Source: Kuschelorhynchus macadamiae
Lineage: Eukaryota > Arthropoda > Insecta > Coleoptera > Curculionidae
DNA length: 64,000 nt
Direction of reading: 5' to 3'
Assembly: GCA_030620095.1 (NCBI GenBank)
Contig: JAUTXW010000107.1
Span: 868,001 to 932,000 of the forward strand
Position 1 is the first letter of the stretch; each line of letters begins with the position of its first letter. The notes below the pieces were generated by a model. It made no database searches and was not told where the DNA came from. It saw nothing but the letters and a program-made list of their open reading frames with translations. Made by a program: the position numbers and the translations under genes. This document shows, in pieces, positions 1-11,129 of this stretch.

Positions 1-319
1 TCTTTTAAAATACAATATTTCCATGTATGCCAATTTTGCTGGGACGACATCAATTATGAAATTTTAAATTGGACACCCTGTATTTTTGTCCATTATTTGA
101 TTCCTTGTCAAAAATAAACCTAGGTTACCAGTTTAAACTATAGTCGATTTCTGCCTAGTTTCCGAGTTAATTAAGGTTATGTGTGATTTTTTGAAAAGTG
201 CAGCTATTTTTCAAATCACTATAAAAAATATCAAAAATCTAAAATTGGGTGTTTGGGCGGTAATTTCCAGTTTATAAAATACAATGTTTTCATTCCGGGT
301 GTACATCCGTTCACTACTG
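1..319. repeat. Unassigned TE-like flank
   Basis: No coding region is visible. A fragment near 60-90 carries the mariner-type terminal word GGACACCCTGTA. The word AAAATACAAT occurs near both ends of the stretch. This suggests decayed transposon arm sequence, but the element cannot be delimited because it runs off the window start. Confidence 0.35.
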
Positions 320-344
320 TCGTTCTGAAAAGAACAGTTTTGCT

Positions 345-380
345 GACGTTTCGCCAAAGCACATTTGGCATTTTCGAAGC
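345..380 (-). ncRNA. Degenerate hammerhead-like motif of Penelope terminus
   Basis: On the minus strand a short hairpin (GCCAAA paired with TTTGGC) is followed directly by GAAACGTC. This matches the stem II, GAAA, palindromic ACGT and C layout of minimal type I hammerheads described from Penelope-like elements. The upstream box that should read CTGANGA is degenerate here (TCGAAAA), so the ribozyme is probably inactive. It lies just past the endonuclease gene, where Penelope terminal repeats are expected. Confidence 0.4.
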
Positions 381-435
381 TTTCTTTCTCGCGCCCGAAT
401 AGAGACTGAAGTGTTGGTGACTGCGACGCTTCCTT

Positions 436-816
436 TTATACCCCCAACCGGAGCCGAAGGTTATATCTGCGCGGCTGTTGGTCGTTATTTATGTTTTCCG
501 GATGGTGCTGTTGTTGCGCTTGAGTTTTTGCGATTTTAGATTTGTCGATTATTGTCTTCCATACTGTTGGTAGTTTTAATGATTCGTCCCTTTTATTCAA
601 ATCACCTTGTTTTTCAATTCCTATGGCTTCTCGGATTATTCTGGTCTTATAATGTTCTATATAGGCAATCTCCGTACACCCATCGAAATTTATTTTATGG
701 CCGGTTTCCTGATGATGTAGAAATAAAGCTGAGGTTGTTTGTTTGTTTCTTATGAGTTTATGCTCTTCCACTCTTTCTGATATTCGCCTGTTAGTTTGCC
801 CCACGTATCTTTTCAC
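436..816 (-). pseudogene. GIY-YIG endonuclease domain of Penelope-like element
   Basis: This 126-codon minus-strand reading frame begins at the GIY-YIG core, with KRYVGQTNRR followed by an RISERVEEH stretch and a conserved histidine-rich segment (FLHHQETGH). It ends in a basic tail. In the family this domain nicks target DNA for retrotransposition and is fused C-terminally to the reverse transcriptase. Here the frame is separated from the upstream linker (CQDC) by a one-base shift at about 805-816, so the fusion protein is broken. The first residues of the GIY box are lost in that junction. The domain itself is otherwise well kept. Confidence 0.85.
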
Positions 817-1309
817 AGTCCTGGCACAGAATGCTGTCTACTCCGTGGTTTTCCAGTTTGATTTTATCTTTTGGGTTTCCAAGTAGTTTACCTATAGTTG
901 CTTGTAGCTTGTGTATTGTTTGTATATTGTATTTCCTAAGAATTCTTCCGATTCTATCTGTTGTGCCTTTTACATATGGTAAGACTACTTGTTGCTTTCC
1001 CGGTTCATAATGTTTGTTGTTCGTTGTTCGGAAACCCTGTGCATTAATAGCTTTCTCTTTGTGTAGCCATTTTTCTTTAATATGTTTATCCTCTTTTTTG
1101 TCTGTGTTTCAGTTAATCGCACGGATCTGGATATTTATATAGGGTATTTGCCACAGCTTGAATTCGTGCTGGGTGATGATGTGATTTTGCATTTAAATAT
1201 CTGTCTGTATGTGTTGGTTTTCTGTACACGGTGTATTCGAAATGTTCGTTATGCAGTTTTGTGACCAGAACATCTAAAAATCTCTAACTCTAGAGTAAAT
1301 TGTATTCTG

Positions 1310-1611
1310 GGGTGGATTGGGGTGGATAAATATGCCATCCACATAACGATTTCATAAATTGGGCTTTAAACTTCTCAACTTCTCAAGAGCTTCTTTCTCG
1401 AAGTATATCATAAATAAATTCGCGACTACTGGTGATAGCGAGGACCCCATTGGAGCACCATCCATTTGTTTATACATTTGCCCGTTGAATGAAAAATAAG
1501 TATTTTTGGGGCAATGCTCCGAGAGTTGTATTACATGTGCCTGGAAATCCTCGTTCATAGCAATCTTGTCCAATGCTTTGTCGATGGGAATACTGGGATA
1601 TAACGATTTGA

Positions 1612-1613
<2 letters not shown>
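1310..1613 (-). pseudogene. Reverse transcriptase fragment of Penelope-like element
   Basis: The minus-strand frame starts after the (TA)n tract with DVKSLYPSIP (RT motif A, catalytic Asp). It continues to QMDGAPMGSSLSP (motif B) and VVANLFM, all typical of Penelope RT. A TGA stop occurs at 1352-1354. The catalytic motif that should read YVDD reads YVDG at 1334-1345, losing one metal-binding Asp. The N-terminal part of the RT, including the fingers, is missing. A non-functional remnant. Confidence 0.85.
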
Positions 1614-1614
<1 letters not shown>

Positions 1615-1667
<53 letters not shown>

Positions 1668-1672
1668 CACAT

Positions 1673-1705
<33 letters not shown>
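1615..1705. repeat. (TA)n microsatellite left of E1
   Basis: About 90 bp of TA repeats with a short CACACAT interruption. It separates the Penelope fragment from element E1, whose first base C follows the last TA. TA is the target and duplicated sequence of Tc1/mariner transposons. Confidence 0.95.
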
Positions 1706-1708
<3 letters not shown>

Positions 1709-4579
1709 GGTGTCCCAATAGTGCGTTCTCGGTTGATATCTTGATAACGGATAGCGATATAAAAAAAGTCCAAATGCAAAAGTTGTAGAAAGATACGGGC
1801 TACATAACCTAAAGTTATTTTCATTTATACAGGGTGTCTCAAAAATCTGTAGCGAAGCAAAGTTGTGTTTTTCTTATGGGACACCCTGTATATTTTTGCA
1901 TATTTAGATTCTGCTCATGATTCTACACATTTTTTGTATAACATATCCTATGTCTAAATCTGATAGATTTTCTAATATCCGCCATTTTGTAAAAAAATAT
2001 GAATTGCAATGCCTTTTTTCAAACGACGTGGGCCGTTAGCTTTTTGATATAAGATTATGATTTTTGGCAGGAACATTAACAAAAGTATGGGTTGACTTTC
2101 AACGTGAACAAAATTTGTCGGCGTTGTACAGGGGATCCTAGATAAATAGGAGAAATTAAAAAAAATAAAAACATCATATTTTAATTTTTTTAAATGGAAT
2201 GTATAGTATTTTAATATTTTAGACTATTCGTGATCCAAAACCCTATCTTTCGTTATAAATATGTCCTATACCTATTTGTCATAGTTTCCGAGATTTTGAC
2301 ATTTTTGTATTTATTATTTGGTTTTCAATGGCAATCGCCTTAGAATTTGCTTTATTATCGAATTTATAGAAATTTCCGAGGAACCCAAAAATGTAATAAT
2401 ATACAGGGTGTTCCATGTAAAATAACAAAGTTGATATCTGTATTTCAACTTTTTCTCTGTTATTAAAAATAAAGGAATTAAGGGGGGTGGCAAATCTCGG
2501 TGAATCACCCTGTACATTAATACACAGTAAAAAATGCAAAATTAAAAATTCAGTCTACTATTTTTCTTTATGTAAAAAGACAAATAAAATATATTTTAAT
2601 TAAAGAGACACAACAGAAAAAGAAGTCCTACAATCACTTGATTAAATGTCCAATATGACCACCATTTCTTTCAACACACATTTGTAGCCGATTCACAAAG
2701 GAATTGTTAACTCTATTCAGCATCGCGGCATTGATATTTGTACATGCATTTCTAATTCTCATTTTCATATTCTCTCTGGTAGTGGGTGGCGTTTGGTAAA
2801 CTTGCTCTTTAACAAAACCCCACAAGAAAATATCTTATTTTGTGAGGTCCGGAGACCTTGCCGGCCATGATACTGGACCTCCCCTACCAATCCATTTATT
2901 TTCATAATTCGCGTCTAAAAATTGCCTCACCTGTCTAAAACGTGCCGGAGCGCCATCTAGTTGGAACCACATCCGCCTCACTAAATTCAAAGGTAATTCG
3001 TCAATCCACTCCTGCAAACTGTTTTGCAGTAAATTTAGGAAAGTCTCTCCATTAAGTCTATTTTCGAAAAAATAAGGTCCAATGATATGGTTACCGATTA
3101 TACCAGCCCATACATTAAGAGACCATATATGCTGGTGATCCAACGGGATAATGAATCTGGGGTTTTCAGAACTATAATAGTGGAAATTATGTCGGTTGAC
3201 GTATCCATTTTTATGAAATGTCGCTTCGTCAGTAAATAAAATGTTATTGAAAAAATCATGTTCTTCTCTATTTTTTGCTAATGCCCAAGTACAAAATTCA
3301 AGTCTTCGATTGAAATCGTCTTGATCCAGCTCTTGTACCAGTTGAATATGGTATGGGTGAAATTTATGTTTTCTAATTATTCTATTTGCCGTAGATTTAG
3401 TAACACCTCTCTCCTTTTCTAACTGCCTACATGAAATATGAGGATTTTCAATTAAAGTTTGCATAACAAGATATTCAGTTTGTTCATTTGCGGCTCTTTT
3501 CTGCCTTTCTAATTTTTGTTCGTAATCGATACATCCAGTTCTTTCAAATCGTTCTTTGAGTCTGACAAATGATACCTCATGAGGATGACGTTCGGCATTG
3601 CTAAACCGTTGCGCATAAACTCTACTTGCTAAAAAAGAATTTTGATCACTTGCGCCCAAAACATAAATCTTGTTAATCAATTCTTCTCTAGAAAAATTCA
3701 TTTTGAATCAATTTGAACACCGTTACTACACAAATACAAGAGTTTGACATTTCGCCATGACAACATTTTACCCGTTTTCATTTGTTTTTACTTTAGGATT
3801 GTCGAAGGCATCTTCGTACATTAAGTTCTAACTAAATGTTGACACTACCTACGCTTTTATAATAGCCAAAATAGTAAATATTTAAGCACAGTTGGTAAAA
3901 TATATGTTCTAAGTCTTTAGGTCGCGATTCTTAGCACAATATTATGAGCTGAATTTTTAATTTTGCGTCACTTGTAGTGTATTATAATTAGAAAATTCGA
4001 TAATAAAGCAAATTCTAACGCGATTGCCATTGAAAACCAAATAATAAATACAAAAATGTCAAAATCTCGGAAACTATGACAAATAGGTATAGGACATATT
4101 TATAACAAAAGATAGGGTTTTGGGGCACGAATAGTCTAAAATATTAAAATACTATACATTCCATTTAAAAAAATGAAGATAAAGTTGAAAGTCAACCCAT
4201 ACTTTTGTTAATGTTCCTGCCAAAAATCATAATCCTATATCAAAAAACTAACGGCCCACGTCGTTTGAAAAAAGGCACTGCAATTCATAATTTTTTACAA
4301 AATGGCGGATATTAGAAAAACTATCAGATTTAGACATAGGACATGTTATACAAAAAATATGTAGAATCACGAGCATAATCTAAAAATACAAAAATATACA
4401 GGGTGTCCCATAAGAAAAAACACTTCTTTGCTTCGCTACAAATTTTTAAGCCACCCTGTATAAATGAAAATAATTTTAGGTTATGTAGCCCGTATTGTTC
4501 TACAACTTTTGCATTTGAACTTTTTTTATATCGCTATCCGTTATCAACATATCAACCGAGAACGCACTATTTAGACACC

Positions 4580-4582
<3 letters not shown>
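1706..4582 (-). mobile_element. E1: mariner-like element with about 0.6-kb inverted repeats
   Basis: The left end CAGGGTGTCCCAATAGTG and the right end (complement CAGGGTGTCTAAATAGTG) begin a long inverted repeat. It covers roughly 1706-2367 and 3992-4582, with small indels between the arms. TA repeats abut both sides, consistent with insertion into a TA tract. One transposase gene lies between the arms on the minus strand. The arms contain internal copies of the terminal word (near 1831, 1879 and 2402), as if smaller termini were embedded in them. Total length is 2877 bp. Confidence 0.9.
2634..3701 (-). pseudogene. E1 transposase (DD40D type), one premature stop
   Basis: The frame opens at 3701 with an N-terminal helix-turn-helix region (about residues 1-100) that would bind the inverted repeats. 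It then has the DDE/D catalytic core of IS630-Tc1-mariner transposases: FTDEATF (first Asp), QLDGAPARF (second Asp) and SPDLTK-stop-DIFLWG (third Asp). Forty codons, the stop included, separate the second and third Asp, one fewer than in most neighbours. A single TAA at 2835-2837 interrupts the gene, where relatives have PL before the third Asp. The frame then continues unbroken to the natural stop at 2634. Apart from this stop the gene looks complete at about 355 codons, so inactivation may be recent. Confidence 0.9.

Positions 4583-4626
<44 letters not shown>
4583..4626. repeat. (TA)n microsatellite right of E1
   Basis: About 22 TA units directly abut the right end of E1. Together with the tract at 1615-1705, the tract appears to be the insertion target, or to have expanded from the TA duplication. 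Confidence 0.95.
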
Positions 4627-4629
<3 letters not shown>

Positions 4630-5270
4630 CAAAACTTTTATTGAAAATTAATATTAGAAACAAACTTCTTGAGTAATATAGCTATCAATAGAAAAACAGG
4701 AAAAATTTGAAAAAAATGACTATATATAATATAATTATATTTCTCTGCTATACGCTTGAATGTTTCCCACAGTGTATTATTAAGACTAATAATTTCTTCA
4801 CGAACTTTTTCTTTCATTTCTGGAATAATTGTTTCGATTTTTATACACTCTATTTTTCTTTACCAAATGTTTATTTGTCTCAGAATAGTAGTGAGTATTT
4901 TTTTTGTTATGCATTCCTGCGGTGAAAAATATCGCTTGATCTGTCCAAAGGATTTTATTTAAAAATAATAAAAATCTAGTCTGGTTTGATAATCAGCTTC
5001 ACTTAAAGATTGAACTGGAAGAAACTTATATGGGGATATTTTGTGTATCTCTTAAAGAATTGGTAGGATATTCAATGAGTTATAATAAAACCTCCATTTG
5101 AACATCTTCAGAGATGACTGAACGGGCTTTTTCCTTTTTTCTATATTTCAAAACTCCATGAGTTGATAAATCACTGTAAATTGTGTCAAAAGTGTTCTTG
5201 TTTGGTATCCTTGGCATGGGAAATATTCGGCGATACTCTCTTAATGCAAGTGCTGGACTTTTATTATGTT
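4630..5270 (-). pseudogene. Decayed, internally deleted transposase of the E7 family
   Basis: Read on the minus strand from about 5270, fragments line up in order with the E7 transposase: NKSPAL.LREY (N-terminal), PYKFLPVQSLSEAD (linker), ILWTDQAIF (first catalytic block, TDE changed to TDQ) and ETNKHLVKK. The sequence then jumps directly to the C-terminal NRVYKNRNN region. The block carrying the second and third catalytic Asp is therefore deleted. Several stops and frameshifts are present. This is a non-autonomous remnant; its ends were not located. Confidence 0.7.
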
Positions 5271-5733
5271 TATTTTAAATTTATATGATTTCAATAAAAC
5301 AATAACCATTAAAAACACAAATAAATTGAAAAACTGTAAAACTGTCAAATTTAAAATAAATAGTTTTATTATCCATTCCATGGCCTCCTAATATTTTACG
5401 AAAATAAATGTTTTCCTAGTTTTGTGACAACCGCCTACTCGATTACTAACATGTTGTTAAAATCCCAAAGGCCATAGAAGATAATGATATAAAGAAAAAC
5501 GTACTGACTTATCTCATATAGAATTTTAAATAATTTTAGGCTTTAAAATCAAACGAATCCAGCATTGAATTTATTAGGCGTTCGATAAGGTATTATAATA
5601 ATCTAAATCAGTATTGGACACTCAACCATCAAGTAGTGCAATTTTACCTTTTATTCAGGACACATCATGCGTGAAAACCAACCTCTGATCATTGGAGCTC
5701 ATTCAGAGTTTTGATCTTGTGCAATGAAAATCC

Positions 5734-5768
5734 CTGAAGATGCCTCGTGCAACTGTAGGCGAAACGTC
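5734..5768 (+). ncRNA. Hammerhead-type motif in Penelope-like terminal fragment
   Basis: CTGAAGA (5734-5740) fits the hammerhead box CTGANGA. A short stem (GCC/GGC) follows, then GAAA (5761-5764) and CGTC. The segment ACGT is self-complementary, the arrangement known for minimal dimer-forming hammerheads of Penelope-like elements. The outer stem is weak (TCC/GGA). No Penelope coding sequence is left nearby, so this is a terminal-repeat fragment in the intron about 110 bp before host exon 1. Confidence 0.5.
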
Positions 5769-5879
5769 GGAAAGTAATTCCAGTTTGACACGGTCTAATC
5801 CCAAGACTTATTATTTCTTAATACACATAATTTACGTAGTCAATTTAAATAAATGTATGTTTTTTTTATTCTTTTCTAG

Positions 5880-6053
5880 TGCCTCGCGAAACCACAAGGG
5901 TGTCAGGTGCAGTAACCGGCATTAATGGGGAGACTGTTGTAACTTCCCCAATAAGAAAAGAACGACTAAAAAGATCGAAAAAAGAGCTTGCCGAAGAAGC
6001 TGCTAAAGTAATAAGCCAAGCTGATAAAATAGGATGTATTGCAAATGGCAAAG
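5880..6053 (+). CDS. Host gene, internal exon a
   Basis: The exon is preceded by a pyrimidine-rich tract and an AG at 5878-5879, and followed by the strong donor GTAAGT at 6054. The frame is open throughout and starts with two bases (TG) completing a split codon. If the previous exon ended in A, this would be the initiator ATG. It encodes about 58 residues, including PRETTRVSGA and a lysine/arginine and glutamate-rich helix-like stretch (RKERLKRSKKELAEEAAK). It ends after the first base of a codon (phase 1), which is what exon b requires. I do not recognise the protein. Confidence 0.75.
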
Positions 6054-7800
6054 GTAAGTGTCAAGTTTAGTGAATCCAAGAAATGTTTCGAAACATGATA
6101 GAAACATTGTATAATAATTATACGGTGATATAAGCAATAAGGTAGTTGTAGGGAATATGCCCACGTTAAGCACACTATATGACTACAATAAAAAAATTAA
6201 AAATAATGTTGTCTTTCTCGGTTTTAGTACAAAATATTTATTTGTAATGGCTTATCAATTCTACAATAAACATATCTCCAGAATAGTTGTTTGTTTATGG
6301 TTTATTGCTTAAAAAATGTTAAAGTGGACATATTAATCACCGATGTTGACAATATGCCCAATGGATTTGTGTTAATATGTCCAGCCAGGTAAATTAACTA
6401 TAAAAATGCCAATTATTTTGTAATCATATTTTCATTTGTGCAAAAACATTGAATTTAACTAACTTCATTCGTAAATGCACAAAAAAAAACTTGTTAACAG
6501 TTCTAGTAGTGTTAAGTAATATCAATTGTAAAATAAGTAAGTACAATAAGAAAAACACATTTTTCTATAAGCAAGTAAGTAAGGAGTAAGACAAAATAAG
6601 TAGTTATATGTAATTAAAAGTAAAATACACTGGCATGCAAAAAAAGTGACGAGCTACATAGTTAGGTGCATTTTGAAGGGTTATATCTTTTGAACGCCTT
6701 ATCACATTTTATTGCGCTTGGCATCAGTCGTAAGGAAATTTCATAGAAAGTAATTCTGCATTTCTGTTTTTGTCAACTTATTACGTTGTTATTATATACA
6801 GGGTGAAATATAAGAGAATGTTTTTTTTCAACACCCTGTAGAATAATGTAACCACAGAAAAATAGTAAATAATAGTTTATAATTTAGAACTATCTTTTAG
6901 GATTATTTTAGTTTTTGATTAATTGCTCTATCTCTATTTTTAAAGGAAATGCAGTGTTTAATGTAAAACAATGCATTTTTACCATATTATTTATCGCAAG
7001 TCTTCAAAAAGATCTAGTAGCCTTGGAAATTAAAACCATCAGAAGGTAATTTGTGTTTTATTAGCGTTATTTAATTCCCAACAAAAAAATGCTGTTGCTT
7101 GTTTCGGACGTAAAATCGCTCTTTTCTGTTTATACCTTCAGATATCAGCTTAGAATTTAAACTTTTTTTTTAATTATTTAATTGTGAAATAAATAAATCA
7201 ATAAAAGTGCCCCGAAGGATTACTTAAGAACTAAATTAGTCTAGTGCAAATATAACATAAAGCAAAGTTTTATTCAAAAATTATGTATAATATGTTTCTA
7301 TAATTTTGTAATACCTAACATAACGCCTTTCGCCGTATTAACAGTGCAAATATTTATATTATATCAGCAGGATCTTGGTTTTTAATAGCTATTTCATGGA
7401 AATATGCAAATTATTTTTGCTCTTTACGTTTACGTTTATGTTAAGGTCAATATTTATTAGTTTCTATGCTTATAAATCTGTAGATTAGTGACAATGATCA
7501 CACTAATGGCGAAATGTCGCCTGTGAACAGCGTGCATACTATTGAACCAGATTTTTTTTTTTTAGTTTAAAGTTAGTTCAGAGATGTTTCTATACAATCG
7601 TACATTAAGAAAGGGGATATTTATACGTATTTTTTTCAGCCTCATTGTGGAATAAAATATAAACTCCCCAGAAGTAACTGTTAATGCTCAATGCGCTATC
7701 TTCGACAATGATCGCATGAATTCGGGTTTTTTGCTCTTTTTTTTTAAACTGTCCACTGTATAAAAGACAATCACAAACAAATTATAACTTAACTTTAGTG
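6054..7800. other. Intron stretch without clear genes
   Basis: AT-rich intron sequence. The only recognisable item is a short pair of mariner-like terminal words near 6797 (ACAGGGTGAAA) and 6830 (ACACCCTGTAG), possibly a tiny decayed non-autonomous element. No open frame, RNA gene or further exon was found. Confidence 0.5.
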
Positions 7801-7814
7801 TCAAAAGATATCCG

Positions 7815-7816
<2 letters not shown>

Positions 7817-7871
<55 letters not shown>
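7817..7871. repeat. (TA)n microsatellite
   Basis: About 27 TA units immediately left of repeat A. A second TA tract precedes the second copy of repeat A at 11128, so tract plus repeat looks duplicated as a block. Confidence 0.9.
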
Positions 7872-7873
<2 letters not shown>

Positions 7874-8190
7874 ATATTATTTTGAATATAAAATATTCAT
7901 CGCCTAAACGATTTAAGCCAAGGTGACTAGATAGAATTTTTGTATTTTGTGTCTGTTGTACCTTTTACATATGTTCCCGATTCATAATTTTTGTTGTTCG
8001 TTGTTCGCGGACCTTGTGCATTAATAGCCTTCTCTATGGTGCGATTTCGCAACACTGTGCTCGATTTTTGTGAAACTGAGGATGCCGTAAACAAAAATTT
8101 CCCAGCCCGCTTCGTTTCTGAGGTACAGGGTGATTTTGAAAATACTGCATTTTGAGACCCCCCTCGTAGCTCGGTTACCGTTTGAGATAT
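7872..8190. repeat. Repeat A, copy 1 (Penelope linker plus mariner end)
   Basis: The sequence from about 7872 to 8146 recurs in the same orientation at 11128-11402. On the minus strand it encodes EKAINAQG and YVKGTTDT, which match the linker of the Penelope-like element at 960-1060. A mariner-like word TACAGGGTGATTTTG follows at 8121. It is a chimera of two transposon types. Copy 1 continues about 50 bp further before E2. Confidence 0.75.
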
Positions 8191-8215
8191 CAAAAAGGTA
8201 AAAACTGCTTATTAG

Positions 8216-11037
8216 TTATTCACGCAACCCGTTCATTAAAAGTTTTTGATGATGCCATTTAGATAAAAATTTCAAATTTTGGAATTAAGGTAAGGTCAAG
8301 GGGTACTTCTTTTTTAAAATATTTTCAACTTCCTGTCACTTCCGGTTTAACCGGAAGTTGGTATCAACTTGCTTATTTTAAATAGAACACCCTGTATTTT
8401 ATGATATTTTTGGATTCTACGGAGAATTTTAATGCTAGTTTATGTAGCATGTCCTATACCTAGGTTCAAGCGTTTTTAAGATATTTAACATTGAACCGAA
8501 AATGAGCCTTCGGGGTACCAAATTTTAAAATCTCATATTTTTGTAAGTTTTGCAGACGATCGGTAAATAATCTTAGGTTTCTATTTTTTTTTATTGAATT
8601 TGTCTATTTTTATACAGCAGGTGTCCTAAATTCAGCGGCAAACATTCACATTTTCAAAGCCGCTAAAGTCGGTTTTTTTAAATGGGACACCCTATAACTT
8701 TATGCACTATCAACTATAGAATTTCATTTTCTATCGAACTGTATTAAGGTTCCCTATACCTATTCGTAACCATTTTCGAAATAATTGGGTTTTATAAAAA
8801 TATCGTATGTATTTGCTTAAATGTTGACATGTTCCAATGGTGAGCCATGGAAAAACAATTGAGATCCAATATCCAATATGACAGATGATTAGTATGCGTT
8901 AATTATCGAAAGCTGTCAGTGATAAACTAAATCTTCTAAATCGAAATGGAAGAATACTCAAACTCTGATATTCTCAATTTATTTTATATTCATGGAGAAC
9001 ATTCTAACATTTTAGAGAGAACGTGTCGTGTGTTTAATGAACGCCACCCTGATTTGCCGCCAATGAACAAGTCAAAATTCAAGAGGATTGAAATGAACTT
9101 TTTGCGTTTTGGCAAGGTTAAAGTTACAAAAAATGGTGCGAAACCAGTGACAAATGCCGAGGATAACGTAATAAACACATTAGCTTATTTCCACGCAAAC
9201 CCGCAAAGTTCAATACCGTCTGCAGAAAACGATTTGGGAATTTCTTCTTCATCTGTCCAAAGAATCTTGACCGAACATCATATGCACCCTTATTCCTTCC
9301 AAAACGTGCAAGCCTTGAGACCTAGTGATGACGTCCGAGGAGTAGAATTTTGCGAATTCATGTTTTTGAAAATTCAAGAGGACCCTCAATTCCTTTCAAA
9401 AATATTTTGGACCGATGAAGCGAAATTTTCTAGACAAGAAATAACAAATAGAAGAAACGAACATTTCTGGGCAGCAGAAAATCCGCACGCTTTACGCGAA
9501 ACGCGTTCTCAAGAAAGGTTTAGCTTCAATGTTTTCGGTATAGTATTAAATGATCAGGTGCGGTACTGTATTTATGAAGACAATTTAAACAGTGATAAGT
9601 ATTTGGAAATTCTACGAGGGACGGTTTCTGAATTTATAGAAGAAATTGCTATTGGTGAGCTGCAAAATTATTGGTATCAATTAGATGGGGCACCAGTACA
9701 TAATTCCGCTGCAGTTTATCTCCAATTATCTCGAATTTTTGAAGATCGCTGGATTGGTTCCAATGGCCCTTGGAGATGGCCCCCGCGATCGCTTAATTTA
9801 ACACCCCTAGACTTTTATTTATGGGGATTTATCAAAGGTAAAGTCTATGCTTCCCCAGTAAATAACCAACAAGATTTACTGGACAGGATACGAACAGCTT
9901 TTGCCGAATTAGAAAACGAACAAATTCAACAGGCCACCTCAACTGTACAAAGAAGAATTGAAATGTGTCTTCAAATGAACGGACAGCATATAGAACATTT
10001 GTTGTTATAATTCAGTTTTATTATTTTATTTATTTATTGTTGATTGTTAGATTGCTATAATTTTTAAGTTCACTAAAACAAGTCTAGAACAGTCTCGAAA
10101 ATAGTAGATATGGTTAAAAATAATGTAAACAATTTATTACATTTTTTATAATTTTAACTTTTCCGAAACGAAAAAATTTCGTTTCAATCCTCTTCAATTT
10201 TCTCTTGTTCATTGGCGATAAATGAGGATGTTTGTCATTAAAAACATGGCATGTTCTCTCCAATATTTTGTAACATTCTCCGCGAATATAAAATAAATTG
10301 AGAATATCAGCTTTTGAGTGTTATTTTATTTTAATTTAAAAGTTTCAAATCAGCTGTCATGTTGAATAGAAAAGCACAACAATTGTTTTTCCATGGCTTA
10401 CTACGGGAAGGTGTAAGCATTTAGCAAATACATATAATAGTTTAATAAAAACCTGATTATTTCGAAAATGGTTACGAATAGGTATGGGGAACCTTAATAC
10501 AGTTCGATAGAAAATTAAATTCTACATTTGATAGTGCATAAAGTTATAGGGTGTCCCATTTAAAAAAACGGACTTTAGCGGCTTTGAAAATGTGAATGTT
10601 TGCCGCTGAATTTAGGACACCCTTTATAAAAATAGACAACTTTAATAAATACAATAGAAACCTAAGATTATTTACCGATCGTCTGCAAAATATGAAGATT
10701 ATATCTTCAAAACTTACAAAAATATGAGATTTTAAAATTTGGTACCACGAAGGATCATTTTCGGTTCAAGGTCAAATATCTTAAGAACGCTTGAACCTAG
10801 GTATAGGACATGCTACATAAGATAGCATTAAAATTCTCCGTAGAATCCAAAAATATCATAAAATACAGGGTGTTCCATTTAAAATAAGCAAGTTGATACC
10901 AACTTCCGGTTAAACTGGGAGTGACAGGAAGTTGAAAGTATTTCAAAAAAAAAGTACCCCTTGACCTTACCTTAATCCCAAAATTTGAAATTTTTATCTC
11001 ATCAAAAACTTTTAATGAACGGGTTGCGTGAATCACC

Positions 11038-11038
<1 letters not shown>
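8216..11038 (+). mobile_element. E2: mariner-like element with about 0.68-kb inverted repeats
   Basis: The arms run from about 8216 to 8890 and, inverted, from about 10350 to 11038. Both include ATTCACGCAACCCG at the outer edge and CATGGAAAAACAATTG at the inner edge. The right end reads TGAATCACCCC before TA repeats. The left end lacks the expected CAGGGTG and is joined to repeat A, so it is slightly eroded or rearranged. The arms contain internal copies of the terminal word (8386, 8618, 8686). A full transposase gene lies between the arms. Confidence 0.85.
8946..10010 (+). CDS. E2 transposase (DD41D), uninterrupted
   Basis: A complete 354-residue frame starts at the ATG just inside the left arm and ends just before the right arm. 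Residues about 1-130 form the paired helix-turn-helix DNA-binding region. The catalytic core follows: FWTDEAKFS (first Asp), QLDGAPVHN (second Asp) and NLTPLDFYLWG (third Asp), with 41 residues between the last two. Families with that spacing form the DD41D (rosa-like) branch of IS630-Tc1-mariner transposons. RWIGSNGPWRWPPR before the third Asp is the family hallmark. No stop or frameshift is present, so this is the only obviously intact transposase in the window and a candidate source of activity. One oddity is the substitution SLNL where relatives have SPDL. Confidence 0.93.
   Translation: MEEYSNSDILNLFYIHGEHSNILERTCRVFNERHPDLPPMNKSKFKRIEMNFLRFGKVKVTKNGAKPVTNAEDNVINTLAYFHANPQSSIPSAENDLGISSSSVQRILTEHHMHPYSFQNVQALRPSDDVRGVEFCEFMFLKIQEDPQFLSKIFWTDEAKFSRQEITNRRNEHFWAAENPHALRETRSQERFSFNVFGIVLNDQVRYCIYEDNLNSDKYLEILRGTVSEFIEEIAIGELQNYWYQLDGAPVHNSAAVYLQLSRIFEDRWIGSNGPWRWPPRSLNLTPLDFYLWGFIKGKVYASPVNNQQDLLDRIRTAFAELENEQIQQATSTVQRRIEMCLQMNGQHIEHLLL

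Positions 11039-11127
<89 letters not shown>
11039..11127. repeat. (TA)n microsatellite right of E2
   Basis: About 44 TA units between the right end of E2 and repeat A copy 2. Confidence 0.95.

Positions 11128-11129
<2 letters not shown>

Larger units (their letters stand above)
320..1614 (-). mobile_element. Penelope-like retroelement, 5'-truncated and dead
   Basis: Read on the minus strand, this holds a reverse-transcriptase segment (about 1310-1613), a linker (about 817-1300), a GIY-YIG endonuclease (436-816) and a 3' terminal region with a hammerhead-like motif (345-380). That order is typical of Penelope-like elements. The linker still reads PYVKGTTDR and CQDC in minus frames but is shifted by small indels. 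The 5' side is cut off by the (TA)n tract at 1615, so most of the RT is missing. The same linker occurs in fragments at 7872-8190 and 11128-11402, so this family has been active more than once here. Family assignment is firm; completeness is poor. Confidence 0.85.

Noticed and set aside
5740..5925. Open frame MPRATVGETSES running toward the first exon
   Set aside because: It overlaps the Penelope-type hammerhead sequence, crosses the splice acceptor in a different frame from the exon, and shows no protein-like conservation signal.
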